Source: SIG565 sp045646145
Lineage (GTDB): Bacteria; Bacillota; Clostridia; Oscillospirales; Acutalibacteraceae
Direction of reading: 5' to 3'
NCBI GenBank assembly: GCA_045646145.1
Contig: JAZRKE010000010.1
Location: 23,742-87,741 of the forward strand
Length of the DNA: 64,000 nt
Below the pieces are notes generated by a model that worked only from the letters and a program-made list of their open reading frames with translations, was not told where the DNA came from and did no database searches. Shown here one piece after another: positions 1-7,681 of this stretch. How positions within the stretch are numbered: the stretch's first letter is position 1; every line of letters begins with the position of its first letter. The translations under genes and the position numbers were made by a program.

Positions 1-1
1 C

Positions 2-280
2 AACCCCACCAAAATCTCGGGCTCATGCGGCAGACTTATGTGCTGCTTAAAGTACGAGCAGGATGCCTATGAGCACTTAATTTCGGTAACACCCAGCATT
101 AATTCTACCGTTAAAACATCAAGCGGCAGGGTTGGTACCGTTACCGATGTTAACCTGATTACAGGCAATATTATGGTGAATTTTGAGGATGCTGAATTCC
201 CTGTAAAACTCAATCGCCGCGATGTTCAAATTCTCTCTCACGGCAAAAAAAAGAAGCCTAAACCCGAAACAGAAAAATAA
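2..280 (+). CDS. ricT: RicT/YaaT-like PSP1-domain protein, C-terminal part
   Basis: This is the 3' end of a gene whose start lies left of the window; the frame is open from base 2. The visible part begins NPTKISGSCGRLMCCLKYEQ, the Cys-rich signature of the PSP1 family (B. subtilis YaaT/RicT). RicT works with RicA and RicF in an Fe-S containing complex that affects mRNA maturation and phosphorelay signalling. The C-terminus ends in a Lys-rich tail, common for the family. In clostridia the gene often sits near DNA polymerase III delta' (holB), which would lie outside the window. Identification rests on the conserved Cys motif and is strong despite truncation. Confidence 0.85.
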   Translation, partial: NPTKISGSCGRLMCCLKYEQDAYEHLISVTPSINSTVKTSSGRVGTVTDVNLITGNIMVNFEDAEFPVKLNRRDVQILSHGKKKKPKPETEK

Positions 281-283
281 TAC

Positions 284-312
284 TTGATTTTTCTGCGTGT
301 TCTTGCTACAAT
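284..312 (+). promoter_or_regulatory. Promoter for the ferredoxin gene
   Basis: TTGATT (284-289) and TACAAT (307-312) are separated by 17 bases, a good sigma-A-type arrangement. It lies just after the ricT stop, so ferredoxin probably has its own transcript. Confidence 0.55.
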
Positions 313-358
313 TAGTTCAGTGGGGATGCCACATATTATCTGTATGGAGGTGTGTTTA

Positions 359-529
359 ATGGCTTACAAAATTTCTGATGAATGCATTAACTGCGGTGCT
401 TGTGCAGCAAACTGCCCTGTAGAAGCTATTGCTGAAGGGGATGAGCACTTCGTAATCGATGCTGATGCTTGTATCGACTGCGGCGCTTGTGCTTCAGGTT
501 GTCCCGTAGAGGCAATTTCTGCTGAATAA
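359..529 (+). CDS. 2[4Fe-4S] ferredoxin
   Basis: Small 56-residue electron carrier of the clostridial ferredoxin type. Two CxxCxxCxxxCP motifs are visible: Cys9, 12, 15, 19 and Cys38, 41, 44, 48, each set followed by the usual VEAI. Every cysteine needed for two [4Fe-4S] clusters is present. The start at 359 is set by a GGAGG six to eight bases upstream; an in-frame extension further upstream lacks a binding site and family homology. It is the likely electron acceptor for the pyruvate:ferredoxin oxidoreductase encoded at 28.6-32.1 kb, which is inference from family knowledge. It is monocistronic, with its own promoter and terminator. Confidence 0.95.
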   Translation: MAYKISDECINCGACAANCPVEAIAEGDEHFVIDADACIDCGACASGCPVEAISAE

Positions 530-544
530 TTCAGTACATAATTA

Positions 545-570
545 ACCGAGGTGCAAACCTCGGTTTTTTG
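545..570 (+). terminator. Terminator of the ferredoxin gene
   Basis: AACCGAGGT pairs with ACCTCGGTT across a four-base loop and is followed by a run of T. Confidence 0.85.
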
Positions 571-596
571 TTTGTCCATAAATATTAAGGTGATAA

Positions 597-716
597 AATA
601 AATTTACCAAAAAGAAAACCTACAAGGCTCAAAAATACGTTATAAGGCCCAACCATATCCATCTGCTTATACGTGTTTTTAACCATAACGGACCGTCGGG
701 GGACGCCGGTCCCTAC
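597..716 (+). pseudogene. Internally deleted remnant of the RAYT transposase gene
   Basis: Bases 597-638 match the 5' end of the transposase gene at 1431, and bases 639-716 match 1662-1738 almost exactly, so about 190 bases of the middle are missing. The right part keeps the HUH-motif codons (PNHIHLL) and the palindromic repeat, with one extra G that shifts the frame. It cannot encode a working transposase. It ends exactly at the stop codon of the SLOG gene on the other strand, so its insertion may have set that gene's present C-terminus. It may be a non-autonomous derivative mobilised by the intact copy or simply a decayed duplicate. Confidence 0.8.
690..716 (+). repeat. REP-like palindromic unit, copy 1
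   Basis: The unit begins GGACCGTCGGG and ends GCCGGTCCCTAC. It is the same unit as 1713-1738 with one extra G, and the inverse of 1545-1570. Confidence 0.75.
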
Positions 717-1111
717 TATTTAAATTTACAGTTGTTACCCCCGACTATGAAAATCTTTTTAATTTTAATGGGTTTATTGTATTTTTTTGCATACCCAATC
801 ATTGACCTTGTACCCTTACTTTTTCCATTCCAAAAACAAATAACATAGTCGCTTATTTCTGCCATTTGTTTGTTTCGTCTTGGTCCTGCACTTTTGCCGT
901 AGGTCCTCCAATCGGCAGGATGTCTTTCAATCTCTAGTCCGTTTTCCTTTGCATAGCGTTCCCCTAAAGCATCAGCACCACTAGCGCCACCCGAAACGAT
1001 AATAATATTGTTTTCCTTTCGGATATTTGACAGGCAAAAATCAATATATACTTTTGCCTCCTCGTAATTATTGTAATCCCTGCAACCTGCAATAATAACC
1101 CTTTTAACCAT
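716..1111 (-). CDS. cpYpsA-type SLOG family protein (DUF2493)
   Basis: A 131-residue protein of the SLOG (Rossmann-like nucleotide-binding) superfamily, DUF2493/YspA-like branch. It shows the N-terminal RVIIAGCRDY strand-turn, the SGGASGADALGERYA glycine-rich loop and the GPRRNKQM segment typical of this branch. SLOG proteins are thought to bind or process nucleotide-derived ligands; a specific role for this one is not known. I chose the third possible Met (1111) because AGAGG lies nine bases upstream of it, whereas the first Met abuts the AGAGG. The last residues (IFIVGGNNCKFK) adjoin the transposase remnant and may be altered. It is unrelated in strand to its neighbours, and such genes are frequent in accessory patches. 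Confidence 0.8.
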   Translation of the reverse strand: MVKRVIIAGCRDYNNYEEAKVYIDFCLSNIRKENNIIIVSGGASGADALGERYAKENGLEIERHPADWRTYGKSAGPRRNKQMAEISDYVICFWNGKSKGTRSMIGYAKKYNKPIKIKKIFIVGGNNCKFK

Positions 1112-1225
1112 ATTCATCATCCTCTATATATGTAGATTATTAAATTATATAATGTATTAGTCTATATGTAAAGAGAAATAATAAGATACTATCTAATTAA
1201 AAAACAAGTTATGGAGAAGTATCTT

Positions 1226-1429
1226 ATGATTAAATTAAAGGTTTTAGATTTATTAGAGAAAAAAGGTCATACAAAATATTGGTTATACAAGCAATTAGGA
1301 ATGAGTTATCAAAACTTTAGTAAGATGGTAAACAACCAAACTAAATCTATTAGATATGAAAATATTGAAACTATTTGTTTGTTACTTGAATGTACACCAA
1401 ATGAACTTTTTGAAATTACTATAGAATAA
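1226..1429 (+). CDS. Small XRE-type helix-turn-helix regulator
   Basis: A 67-residue Cro/CI-like protein consisting almost entirely of one HTH domain: WLYKQLGMSYQNFSKMVNN forms the helix-turn-helix, followed by the IETICLLLECTPNELFE tail typical of the YozG-like group. The start at 1226 has GGAG nine bases upstream; an in-frame ATG at 1211 overlaps that site and is less likely. Its stop is one base before the transposase start, so the two genes are probably co-transcribed and translationally coupled. It may control the transposase, but no operator could be identified. Low GC relative to the flanking genes fits acquisition with the mobile patch. Confidence 0.8.
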   Translation: MIKLKVLDLLEKKGHTKYWLYKQLGMSYQNFSKMVNNQTKSIRYENIETICLLLECTPNELFEITIE

Positions 1430-1430
1430 T

Positions 1431-1925
1431 ATGAATTTACCAAAAAGAAAACCTACTAGACTTAAAAATTACAATTACAACACCCCAGGTGCATATTTTA
1501 TAACGGTATGTGTTAAAGACAGAAAGAATTTATTGGGTAATATCGTAGGGACCGGCGTCCTCGACGGTCCGCAAAACATATTATCAAATTATGGAAAGAT
1601 TGCAGAAAAGCATATTATTAAAATAAACAATTTTTATGATTATCTGTCGATTGAAAAATATGTTATAATGCCCAACCATATCCATCTGCTTATACGTATT
1701 TTTAACCATAACGGACCGTCGGGGACGCCGGTCCCTACGAATAACGCAATATCACGGTTCCTCTCAACATTTAAAAGATTTTGCAATAAAGAATACGGAC
1801 GTAACATTTGGCAATATCGCTCGTATGACCATATAGTTCGTGGAGAACTCGATTATAGAGAAATTTGCGAATATATTGAAAATAATCCTGCAAAATGGCA
1901 GGAAGATTGTTTTTATTCCGAATAG
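1431..1925 (+). CDS. REP-associated tyrosine transposase (RAYT, Y1_Tnp family)
   Basis: A 164-residue Y1/HUH single-strand transposase. The N-terminal TPGAYFITVCVKDRKNLLG and the HUH motif in MPNHIHLLIRI are diagnostic, and the C-terminal CEYIENNPAKW is the usual RAYT ending. Proteins of this family cut and join palindromic REP sequences and are usually single-copy housekeeping-like mobilisers. No good ribosome-binding site precedes it, in keeping with coupling to the HTH gene one base upstream. Unusually, two inverted copies of a 26-base REP-like unit lie inside the coding sequence (1545-1570 and 1713-1738) and encode GTGVLDGP and GPSGTPVP. The gene appears intact. A deleted copy lies at 597-716. 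Confidence 0.9.
   Translation: MNLPKRKPTRLKNYNYNTPGAYFITVCVKDRKNLLGNIVGTGVLDGPQNILSNYGKIAEKHIIKINNFYDYLSIEKYVIMPNHIHLLIRIFNHNGPSGTPVPTNNAISRFLSTFKRFCNKEYGRNIWQYRSYDHIVRGELDYREICEYIENNPAKWQEDCFYSE
1545..1570 (+). repeat. REP-like palindromic unit, copy 2 (inverted)
   Basis: The unit begins GTAGGGACCGGCGTCC. It is the reverse complement of 1713-1738 at 25 of 26 bases and lies inside the transposase reading frame. Confidence 0.8.
1713..1738 (+). repeat. REP-like palindromic unit, copy 3
   Basis: The unit begins GGACCGTCGGGGACGCC. It pairs with 1545-1570, giving a long stem with a loop of about 142 bases in single-stranded DNA or RNA. Confidence 0.8.
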
Positions 1926-1939
1926 TTTTTGCATAGATA

Positions 1940-1967
1940 TTGAAATTTCCGAAAAATGTTGTATAAT
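1940..1967 (+). promoter_or_regulatory. Promoter for pduL-hemW-phosphatase
   Basis: TTGAAA (1940-1945) and TATAAT (1962-1967) have a 16-base spacer. The start codon of pduL follows 35 bases later. Confidence 0.6.
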
Positions 1968-2001
1968 AGACTTATAAAATAACTCTTAAGGAGAATGAAT
2001 T

Positions 2002-2577
2002 ATGGAAAAAACCGTTTTAGTTGAAATTTCTGCACGTCATGTGCATGTTAGCGAGGCCGACCTCGAGGTTCTTTTCGGCAAGGGTTACAAGCTCACCCCA
2101 AAAAAAGACCTGTCTCAGCCCGGTCAGTTTGCCTGTGAAGAGCGTGTTACTGTTGTAGGTCCTAAAAAGGAACTTGCAGGTGTATCTATTTTAGGTCCGT
2201 GCAGACCTGCTACTCAAGTTGAATTATCTTTAACCGATGCCCGTTCTATCGGAGTTAAGGCTCCTATTCGCGAGTCGGGCGATATTAAGGATAGCGGTGC
2301 TTGTAAATTAGTAGGTCCCTGCGGTGAGGTTGAACTCACAGAGGGTGTAATTGCCGCTAAAAGACATATACATATGACCGTTGCAGACGGTGAAAAATAC
2401 GGCATTACCGATAAGCAGATTGTATCGGTTAAAATTCCTACAGCTGACAGAAGCCTTATTTTTGAGGATGTAGTAGCCAGAGTAAGCGATAGTTATGCTC
2501 TTGCCATGCACCTTGATACCGATGAGGCTAATGCCGCCGCAATTCCCGGCAGCTGCACAGGTATAATCCTTGACTAA
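2002..2577 (+). CDS. pduL: Phosphate propanoyltransferase, PduL type
   Basis: PduL-family phosphotransacylase, 191 residues, which interconverts acyl-CoA and acyl-phosphate (propanoyl or acetyl) and so feeds ATP formation by acetate or propionate kinase. The two tandem PduL half-domains are visible, each with its zinc-ligand histidines: SARHVHVS near residue 12 and AAKRHIHM near residue 120. It starts directly with the catalytic core and has no N-terminal encapsulation extension, and no microcompartment shell genes lie nearby, so a cytosolic Pta-like role in acetate fermentation is likely. AAGGAG precedes the ATG. Its 3' end overlaps hemW by eight bases, so the two are coupled. Confidence 0.92.
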   Translation: MEKTVLVEISARHVHVSEADLEVLFGKGYKLTPKKDLSQPGQFACEERVTVVGPKKELAGVSILGPCRPATQVELSLTDARSIGVKAPIRESGDIKDSGACKLVGPCGEVELTEGVIAAKRHIHMTVADGEKYGITDKQIVSVKIPTADRSLIFEDVVARVSDSYALAMHLDTDEANAAAIPGSCTGIILD

Positions 2578-3673
2578 TCTCGGTATTTATATCCATATAC
2601 CGTTTTGTGTATCAAAATGCAGCTATTGCAATTTTTATTCCTTTGCCTCAAATGAAGCGTTAAAGGATAAATATTGTGAAAGCCTTATATCAGAAATCAA
2701 GAAATGGGGTGCGGAGATTTCCCGCCCCATTTCTTCGGTTTATATAGGCGGCGGCACTCCGACGGCACTCGGTGGGGATAGGCTTTGCGCGGTACTCGGT
2801 GCCGTTAATAGCAGCTTTAAGGTTTTAAAGGAAGCCGAAATTACGGTTGAGGGTAACCCTGCCGACGATTACGACATCCTTGCGCCTATTTTAAAAAAAA
2901 GCGGCTGCAACCGTTTTTCTTTGGGCGTTCAGTCGGCAAACGAGACGGAACTTGCTATTCTCAGAAGACGCCATTCAAACACCGATGTTGTAAATGCCAT
3001 AAAAAGCCTTAAGGATAACGGAATTAATAACATTTCGGTTGATTTAATGTTGGGTCTACCTGAAAGCAACCTTGACACGCTGAATAACAGCATTGATTTT
3101 GTCCTTTCTTTAAATGCAGATCATATTTCCGCCTATATTTTAAAGCTAGAAGAGGGTACTCCGCTTTATAAAAGTGCACTACCCTTGCCCGATGACGATG
3201 CTATCAGCGACCAATATCTGTTTTTGTGCAATAAACTAAGGGAAGCCGGATACAGCCACTATGAAATATCCAATTTCGCGAAAGAGGGTTACCAATCGCG
3301 CCACAATTCTTCTTATTGGAAATGCGAAGAATATTTAGGCTTTGGCCCCTCAGCACACTCGTTTTATGAGGGCAAACGCTTTTATTATAAGGACGATTTA
3401 ATGGGTTACATTGATAACCCCACCCCTATCCCCGATGGTGAGGGCGGAACAAAGGAAGAATATATTATGTTGGGGCTTCGCCTTAAAAATGGCATATCCT
3501 CATATGAATTTTTGGAAAAATTCGGGCAGGCTCTGCCCACCGCAATATTTAACAAGGCAAAAAAATTGCAAGAAAACGGATTATGTGATATAATAAATGA
3601 CAACATTTCCCTTACAGATAAGGGAATGCTTGTTTCAAACACCATAATAAACTATTTTTTAGAGGAAATTTAA
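2570..3673 (+). CDS. hemW: Radical SAM heme chaperone HemW
   Basis: HemW-like radical SAM protein of 367 residues. Cys13, Cys17 and Cys20 in CVSKCSYC bind the [4Fe-4S] cluster; YIGGGTPTAL, EGNPADD and RFSLGVQSAN are the usual SAM-binding landmarks, and the C-terminal HemN_C-type domain is present (YWKCEEYLGFGPSAHS). HemW delivers heme to target proteins rather than acting as coproporphyrinogen dehydrogenase. It begins with TTG inside the end of pduL; no ATG is available before the conserved GIYIHIPFC, so the TTG is probably the true start. The downstream phosphatase starts one base after its stop. Confidence 0.92.
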   Translation: MTNLGIYIHIPFCVSKCSYCNFYSFASNEALKDKYCESLISEIKKWGAEISRPISSVYIGGGTPTALGGDRLCAVLGAVNSSFKVLKEAEITVEGNPADDYDILAPILKKSGCNRFSLGVQSANETELAILRRRHSNTDVVNAIKSLKDNGINNISVDLMLGLPESNLDTLNNSIDFVLSLNADHISAYILKLEEGTPLYKSALPLPDDDAISDQYLFLCNKLREAGYSHYEISNFAKEGYQSRHNSSYWKCEEYLGFGPSAHSFYEGKRFYYKDDLMGYIDNPTPIPDGEGGTKEEYIMLGLRLKNGISSYEFLEKFGQALPTAIFNKAKKLQENGLCDIINDNISLTDKGMLVSNTIINYFLEEI

Positions 3674-3674
3674 A

Positions 3675-4277
3675 ATGAGAACCTATAAGATTCATTTAAT
3701 TCGCCACGGCCTTACCGACGGCAACCTGAAAGGTCAGTACATCGGTCGTACCGACCTGCCCTTGATTCCTGAGGGTGTAACGGAACTGCAAATGCTAAAG
3801 GAAACAGTAGAATACCCTAATGTACCGCTACTTTATTCAAGCCCGATGCTCCGTTGCCGACAGACCGCAAAAATCCTATTCCCCGACAATGAAATTACGG
3901 TTATTGATAACCTAAAGGAATACGATTTCGGCGATTTTGAGGGTAAAACAGCGAATGAACTCGAAATTGACCCCGCTTATTTAGAGTGGACCTCGGGTAA
4001 ATCCTCAGGTACACCGAATGGCGAAGACAATGCCGAATTTGCAAAACGAATTGCGCTCGGCATTAATGAGGTTATCCGCGATATGATGGAAAAAGGTGTT
4101 TACCGTTCGGCAGTTATTATGCACGGTGGCACTATTATGACCTTCCTCGCCGCCTGCGGTCTTCCCCGCCGACATTTAACCGAATGGGCAACCGGCAATG
4201 GCAGAGGCTACACTATTCTCGTTGACCCCACCATATACGCCAGAACGGGTGCAGTTGAAATAATTGATATAATATAG
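3675..4277 (+). CDS. Histidine phosphatase family protein
   Basis: A 200-residue member of the phosphoglycerate-mutase-like histidine phosphatase superfamily. LIRHGLTDGN carries the catalytic RHG (residues 10-12), RCRQTA is the second arginine motif, and VIMHGGTIMTF holds the second catalytic histidine. The short form resembles CobC-type or general phosphatases; the substrate cannot be told from sequence and no cobalamin genes are nearby. AGAGGA gives the ribosome-binding site. It is the last gene of the pduL-hemW operon and is followed by a strong terminator. Confidence 0.88.
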   Translation: MRTYKIHLIRHGLTDGNLKGQYIGRTDLPLIPEGVTELQMLKETVEYPNVPLLYSSPMLRCRQTAKILFPDNEITVIDNLKEYDFGDFEGKTANELEIDPAYLEWTSGKSSGTPNGEDNAEFAKRIALGINEVIRDMMEKGVYRSAVIMHGGTIMTFLAACGLPRRHLTEWATGNGRGYTILVDPTIYARTGAVEIIDII

Positions 4278-4280
4278 TTT

Positions 4281-4312
4281 AAGTCTTCCTTAAATGGAAG
4301 ACTTTTTTTTAT
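4281..4312 (+). terminator. Terminator of the pduL-hemW-phosphatase operon
   Basis: AAGTCTTCC pairs with GGAAGACTT across TTAAAT, followed by eight T. Confidence 0.85.
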
Positions 4313-4440
4313 TACAAAACTGTTACCGAATTGTAACTATTTGTAACTTGAAAATAATAAACAATTATCTCATAATTAATTTAAGATTTTTGTCATAATA
4401 TGGATTTTTTGCTTACTTGAATTATAAAGGGAGGATTTTT

Positions 4441-6030
4441 ATGAAAAAACTATTAGCAATCGTTTTATTCTTAACATTAACCTTGGAGCTTTGCGCCTGC
4501 ACAAGTGTGGCACCCGATGATAAAGAACCGTATACCGATTTTTTAAGCGGAAAACTGCCCTTTATAAATGACAAAGGTGAAGAAACATATATAACCGATT
4601 TTAATTTCTTCGGTGAGGAAACCGCCTATGCGCTTTACGATATGAACGGCGATAGCAATCCCGAACTGTTAGTTAATATGTCCCCCGAGCTTCATATCTT
4701 TACCCTTGCGGATAATATGGTAAAGCTCTGGCGTTCCGATACTGCCTATAGCTCTCGTCCGCTTAATAACGGCGCTATTCTATACGAGCGCCACGGTGGA
4801 GGCCCTGAACACATAAACTACATATACTATGTCCCCGATTTTTACGGCAATACAAAATATGAAATTAGTTTTTCCTATTGGGAAAGCGACGGTGAAAACC
4901 CCGAATGGTATGATATTAACGGTGAAGAGGTGTCAAAAGAGGCTTATGATGCCGTAACAAAACCTATTCTCCTGATCGGAGATAATAAAATAGAGTGGAA
5001 ACTGATTAACGATAAACCCTCTGAAAAAAATGAGTTCATTAATAATGCTGTTAACGCTTACAATAAATTTTTAAGTGGTGAATTAGCAGCGAAAGATACA
5101 GAAAGCAACAAACCCATTTATATAAGTGATTTTAATGGCCCAATTGATATGTCTTACAGTATTTATGATATAAATTTCGACGACACACCCGAACTATTAA
5201 CACGCTCTTACGGTTTTGATGTTTTTTCATTTAAAAACGGTGAAATTATCTATCTGTATTCATCAGGCAGCTTCGCCCTACACGGCAATCTTGGATTTGC
5301 TCTTGAAGACGGACGATTATATTACGCGCTCGATACCACCGGAACAAGCCATACCTTCGTAACTGTTGATAAGGATTTAAATGTTACCGAATTCAACTTT
5401 TTTGACGGTGATGATTCCAATAACCCCCTCTATCTTTTCGGTGGAAATGAGGTGTCAAAAGCGGAATTTGATTCTTTAACTGCGCCGTATTTCGCCGCTA
5501 CCGAGAAAAAAGTAGATTTAAAATGGAAGCCTATAAATAAAAACGAAACCCTGCTTGGTGTTTTAAATGATAATCAAAAATTTATAATTAACGGCTCCTC
5601 CTTCACCCTTATGGAATATCTGAATTCGGTAGGCGGAAAATCAGGCTTCAATCCGGTAAAATACACCCTTGTCGACCTTGATTCAGACCTACAAGAAGAA
5701 CTGATTATTGAATATGGAAATTATTACGGTTTTTTGATTGTTCACTATTCTGAAAGCGATGGCAAACTATATGGCTATGATGAAGTATACCGAGGTATTA
5801 ACCCTTTAAAAGCTGACGGTCGATTTCGGGGTAGTGACGGTGCCGCTTACGGAAGTATTGGCACTATGAGTTTTATTGAAGGAGAAAAAATTATTACCTA
5901 CCTCGCCGAATGGGATGATATTGAAAAAATTTATAAAATAAACGGCAAGAGTGTAGAAAAAACAGAATTTGATAACTATATTAAAAATTTTGAAAACACC
6001 CCCAACGCAACCTGGATAAATTTTGATTAA
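4441..6030 (+). CDS. Large secreted lipoprotein with repeated acidic modules, function unknown
   Basis: Predicted lipoprotein of 529 residues. The signal peptide MKKLLAIVLFLTLTLELCAC ends in an LCAC lipobox. The start at 4441 has GGGAGG seven bases upstream. Three related modules recur: each has an acidic D-x-N/D-x-D turn followed by PELL or EELI (YDMNGDSNPELL, YDINFDDTPELL, VDLDSDLQEELI), preceded in the first two by FLSG and TDF/SDF segments. The acidic turns look like calcium-binding loops of FG-GAP/EF-hand-like repeats, which is inference. No enzyme motif is recognised. Two further small secreted or membrane genes follow on the same strand. Confidence 0.7.
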   Translation: MKKLLAIVLFLTLTLELCACTSVAPDDKEPYTDFLSGKLPFINDKGEETYITDFNFFGEETAYALYDMNGDSNPELLVNMSPELHIFTLADNMVKLWRSDTAYSSRPLNNGAILYERHGGGPEHINYIYYVPDFYGNTKYEISFSYWESDGENPEWYDINGEEVSKEAYDAVTKPILLIGDNKIEWKLINDKPSEKNEFINNAVNAYNKFLSGELAAKDTESNKPIYISDFNGPIDMSYSIYDINFDDTPELLTRSYGFDVFSFKNGEIIYLYSSGSFALHGNLGFALEDGRLYYALDTTGTSHTFVTVDKDLNVTEFNFFDGDDSNNPLYLFGGNEVSKAEFDSLTAPYFAATEKKVDLKWKPINKNETLLGVLNDNQKFIINGSSFTLMEYLNSVGGKSGFNPVKYTLVDLDSDLQEELIIEYGNYYGFLIVHYSESDGKLYGYDEVYRGINPLKADGRFRGSDGAAYGSIGTMSFIEGEKIITYLAEWDDIEKIYKINGKSVEKTEFDNYIKNFENTPNATWINFD

Positions 6031-6065
6031 ATGAATTACAGAATATTTATAACGGAGATAATGTA

Positions 6066-6614
6066 ATGAAAAAACTAATTTGTATTATTCTGTCGCTTTT
6101 GGTTTTAACAGTCTGCTTTTGCAGTTGCAAAGCACCCGAAAACAATGATGAAATAAAACCTACTGAAAATACGGAAACGAAAAATGACCAAAGCGAAACC
6201 TTGGCGGATAAATTGATTAGGGAGATTGAAACCCGTTATAACGAGGAATTAGATTTACCTGAAAACAGTTCAACCGCCGGAATGTGTTCTGTTTCCAATA
6301 AATATACTGCGAAATGGAAAGAGGTTGCCGACCATTGCTATGATAAAATTATGAATTATAACGGCATTGTAGCAGAAAGCGAAGACTACTACACCTCCGA
6401 CGATTTGCATACCTTTGTTTCAAATATGAAGACCAGTTGGGAACTTTACTACAAAGAACAGTGCGATAATTACCAAAAAACCTTGGCAACAATTTATAGC
6501 AGAGGTTCGGTAGTGGGTACGATTTTTGCGAATTACCAGTATGAAATGCAAAAGGAATGGGCTTTACAGCTCGTGAGCATTTGTCAACATATTGGTTTAG
6601 ATTTGGAATTTTAA
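6066..6614 (+). CDS. Small lipoprotein, possibly LprI/DUF1311-like
   Basis: A 182-residue protein with a signal peptide ending in CFCSC (lipobox-like), then a low-complexity Glu/Thr/Lys/Asn linker, then a helical domain. The C-terminal part has the spacing of LprI-type domains: a Cys after the first helix (AGMCS), LYYKEQCDNYQ in the middle and a GSVVGTIFANYQYEMQKEWA ending. LprI-like proteins inhibit lysozyme in mycobacteria; whether this one does is unknown and the match is by eye only. AACGGAGATA precedes the start. It lies 35 bases after the larger lipoprotein gene and probably shares its transcript. Confidence 0.55.
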   Translation: MKKLICIILSLLVLTVCFCSCKAPENNDEIKPTENTETKNDQSETLADKLIREIETRYNEELDLPENSSTAGMCSVSNKYTAKWKEVADHCYDKIMNYNGIVAESEDYYTSDDLHTFVSNMKTSWELYYKEQCDNYQKTLATIYSRGSVVGTIFANYQYEMQKEWALQLVSICQHIGLDLEF

Positions 6615-6628
6615 AGGAAGTGATTATT

Positions 6629-7093
6629 TTGCTAAAAAAGCTTTTAAAAATTATTATTCCTATTATTCTTTTATCTCCGATTATTGTGTATGTCGCCATT
6701 GTAATTACAAACAACTGCATCGCCGATAAAATAGAAAAGGATTTAATCAAATATGATTTACCTGCGAACACCGTTTTGGTTGACTCCGTCTCTGCTGCGG
6801 GTAAGCTTGTAGGTAGTGGCAATGGTATGCAGTATATGGGCTCCATTCTTGTCAGTTCGGATTTAACAGAACAAGAAATTTCCAAACATTACGGTAAACA
6901 ATTCGATTTTATCGAGGTAAGACACCAAGAAACTGAAGCCCTTGATTTTATTATGGCGAATAAACACTTTAAACGATTAAAAGATACCAATGTTAATACT
7001 TATTATTCGGTTACCTGTTGGGACGAAAATACAACCGAGCATTTTAACGACTTTATCATAGCTCTGCTTGATTTAGACCTACGTGCACATTAA
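6629..7093 (+). CDS. Single-pass membrane-anchored protein, unknown
   Basis: A 154-residue protein starting at TTG (6629) with AAAGGAAG upstream; an earlier in-frame ATG would overlap the previous gene by nearly 60 bases without a binding site. A strongly hydrophobic segment (IIIPIILLSPIIVYVAIVI, residues about 8-26) anchors a soluble domain of about 125 residues outside or inside the cell. I recognise no family. It lies 14 bases after the LprI-like gene and is followed by the bidirectional terminator shared with the ribosomal operon. Confidence 0.6.
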   Translation: MLKKLLKIIIPIILLSPIIVYVAIVITNNCIADKIEKDLIKYDLPANTVLVDSVSAAGKLVGSGNGMQYMGSILVSSDLTEQEISKHYGKQFDFIEVRHQETEALDFIMANKHFKRLKDTNVNTYYSVTCWDENTTEHFNDFIIALLDLDLRAH

Positions 7094-7183
7094 TTTAACG
7101 ATTAGAGAACAATATTATAGTCAAAGTATTTAAGCTAAACGCTCATTACTTCTTCACTCTTACCTCTTACTTATTACCTATCA

Positions 7184-7219
7184 TAAAAAAGACCTTACCA
7201 AGCGGTAAGGTCTTTTTTT
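7184..7219. terminator. Bidirectional terminator between membrane-protein gene and rplQ
   Basis: GACCTTACC pairs with GGTAAGGTC across AAGC; T runs follow on the plus strand and, read from the other side, on the minus strand. It ends both convergent transcripts, including the whole ribosomal operon. Confidence 0.85.
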
Positions 7220-7306
7220 GATTTAGTCCCCACATCATAAGGCTGTTTTCCAGACTTGCAATGTGAGGACCAAAGGTTGTGTTATTTAATTTACACCTTA
7301 GAGAAA

Positions 7307-7657
7307 TTAGATTAACTCGATAATTGCCATTTCTGCGGCGTCGCCTCTGCGAGGACCGGTTTTAGTAATACGGCAGTAGCCACCGTTAGTACCTGCATAC
7401 TTAGGAGCGATTTCGTCGTAAAGCTTCTTTACAACATTCTCCTTAGTAATGAAGGCTAAAGCCTGACGCTTACTGTGAAGGCTATTATCCTTTGCGAGTG
7501 TAATATATTTCTCTGCCACCGAACGAACCTCTTTAGCGCGGGTAACTGTGGTTTCAATCTTTCCGTTTTCGAAGAGGAAGGTAACCATAGCTCTGAGCAT
7601 TGCGGTTCTGTGGTCGCTGGTTCTTCCAAGTTTTCTTGTACCTGGCATTATACTCAC
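7307..7657 (-). CDS. rplQ: 50S ribosomal protein L17
   Basis: bL17, 116 residues, at the polypeptide-exit side of the 50S subunit. MPGTRKLGRTSDHRTAMLRAM is nearly invariant in the family, and the TKTGPRRGDAAEMAIIEL ending is intact. It is the last gene of the operon, 24 bases after rpoA, the normal Firmicutes order. ATG preceded by AAGGAGTGAGT. The terminator lies about 90 bases beyond the stop. Confidence 0.98.
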   Translation of the reverse strand: MSIMPGTRKLGRTSDHRTAMLRAMVTFLFENGKIETTVTRAKEVRSVAEKYITLAKDNSLHSKRQALAFITKENVVKKLYDEIAPKYAGTNGGYCRITKTGPRRGDAAEMAIIELI

Positions 7658-7681
7658 TCCTTTTTTAGTGTGATAGGCCTA

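Noticed and set aside
2002..2577. Bacterial microcompartment locus on account of PduL
   Set aside because: No shell proteins or encapsulation peptide; the neighbours are hemW and a phosphatase.
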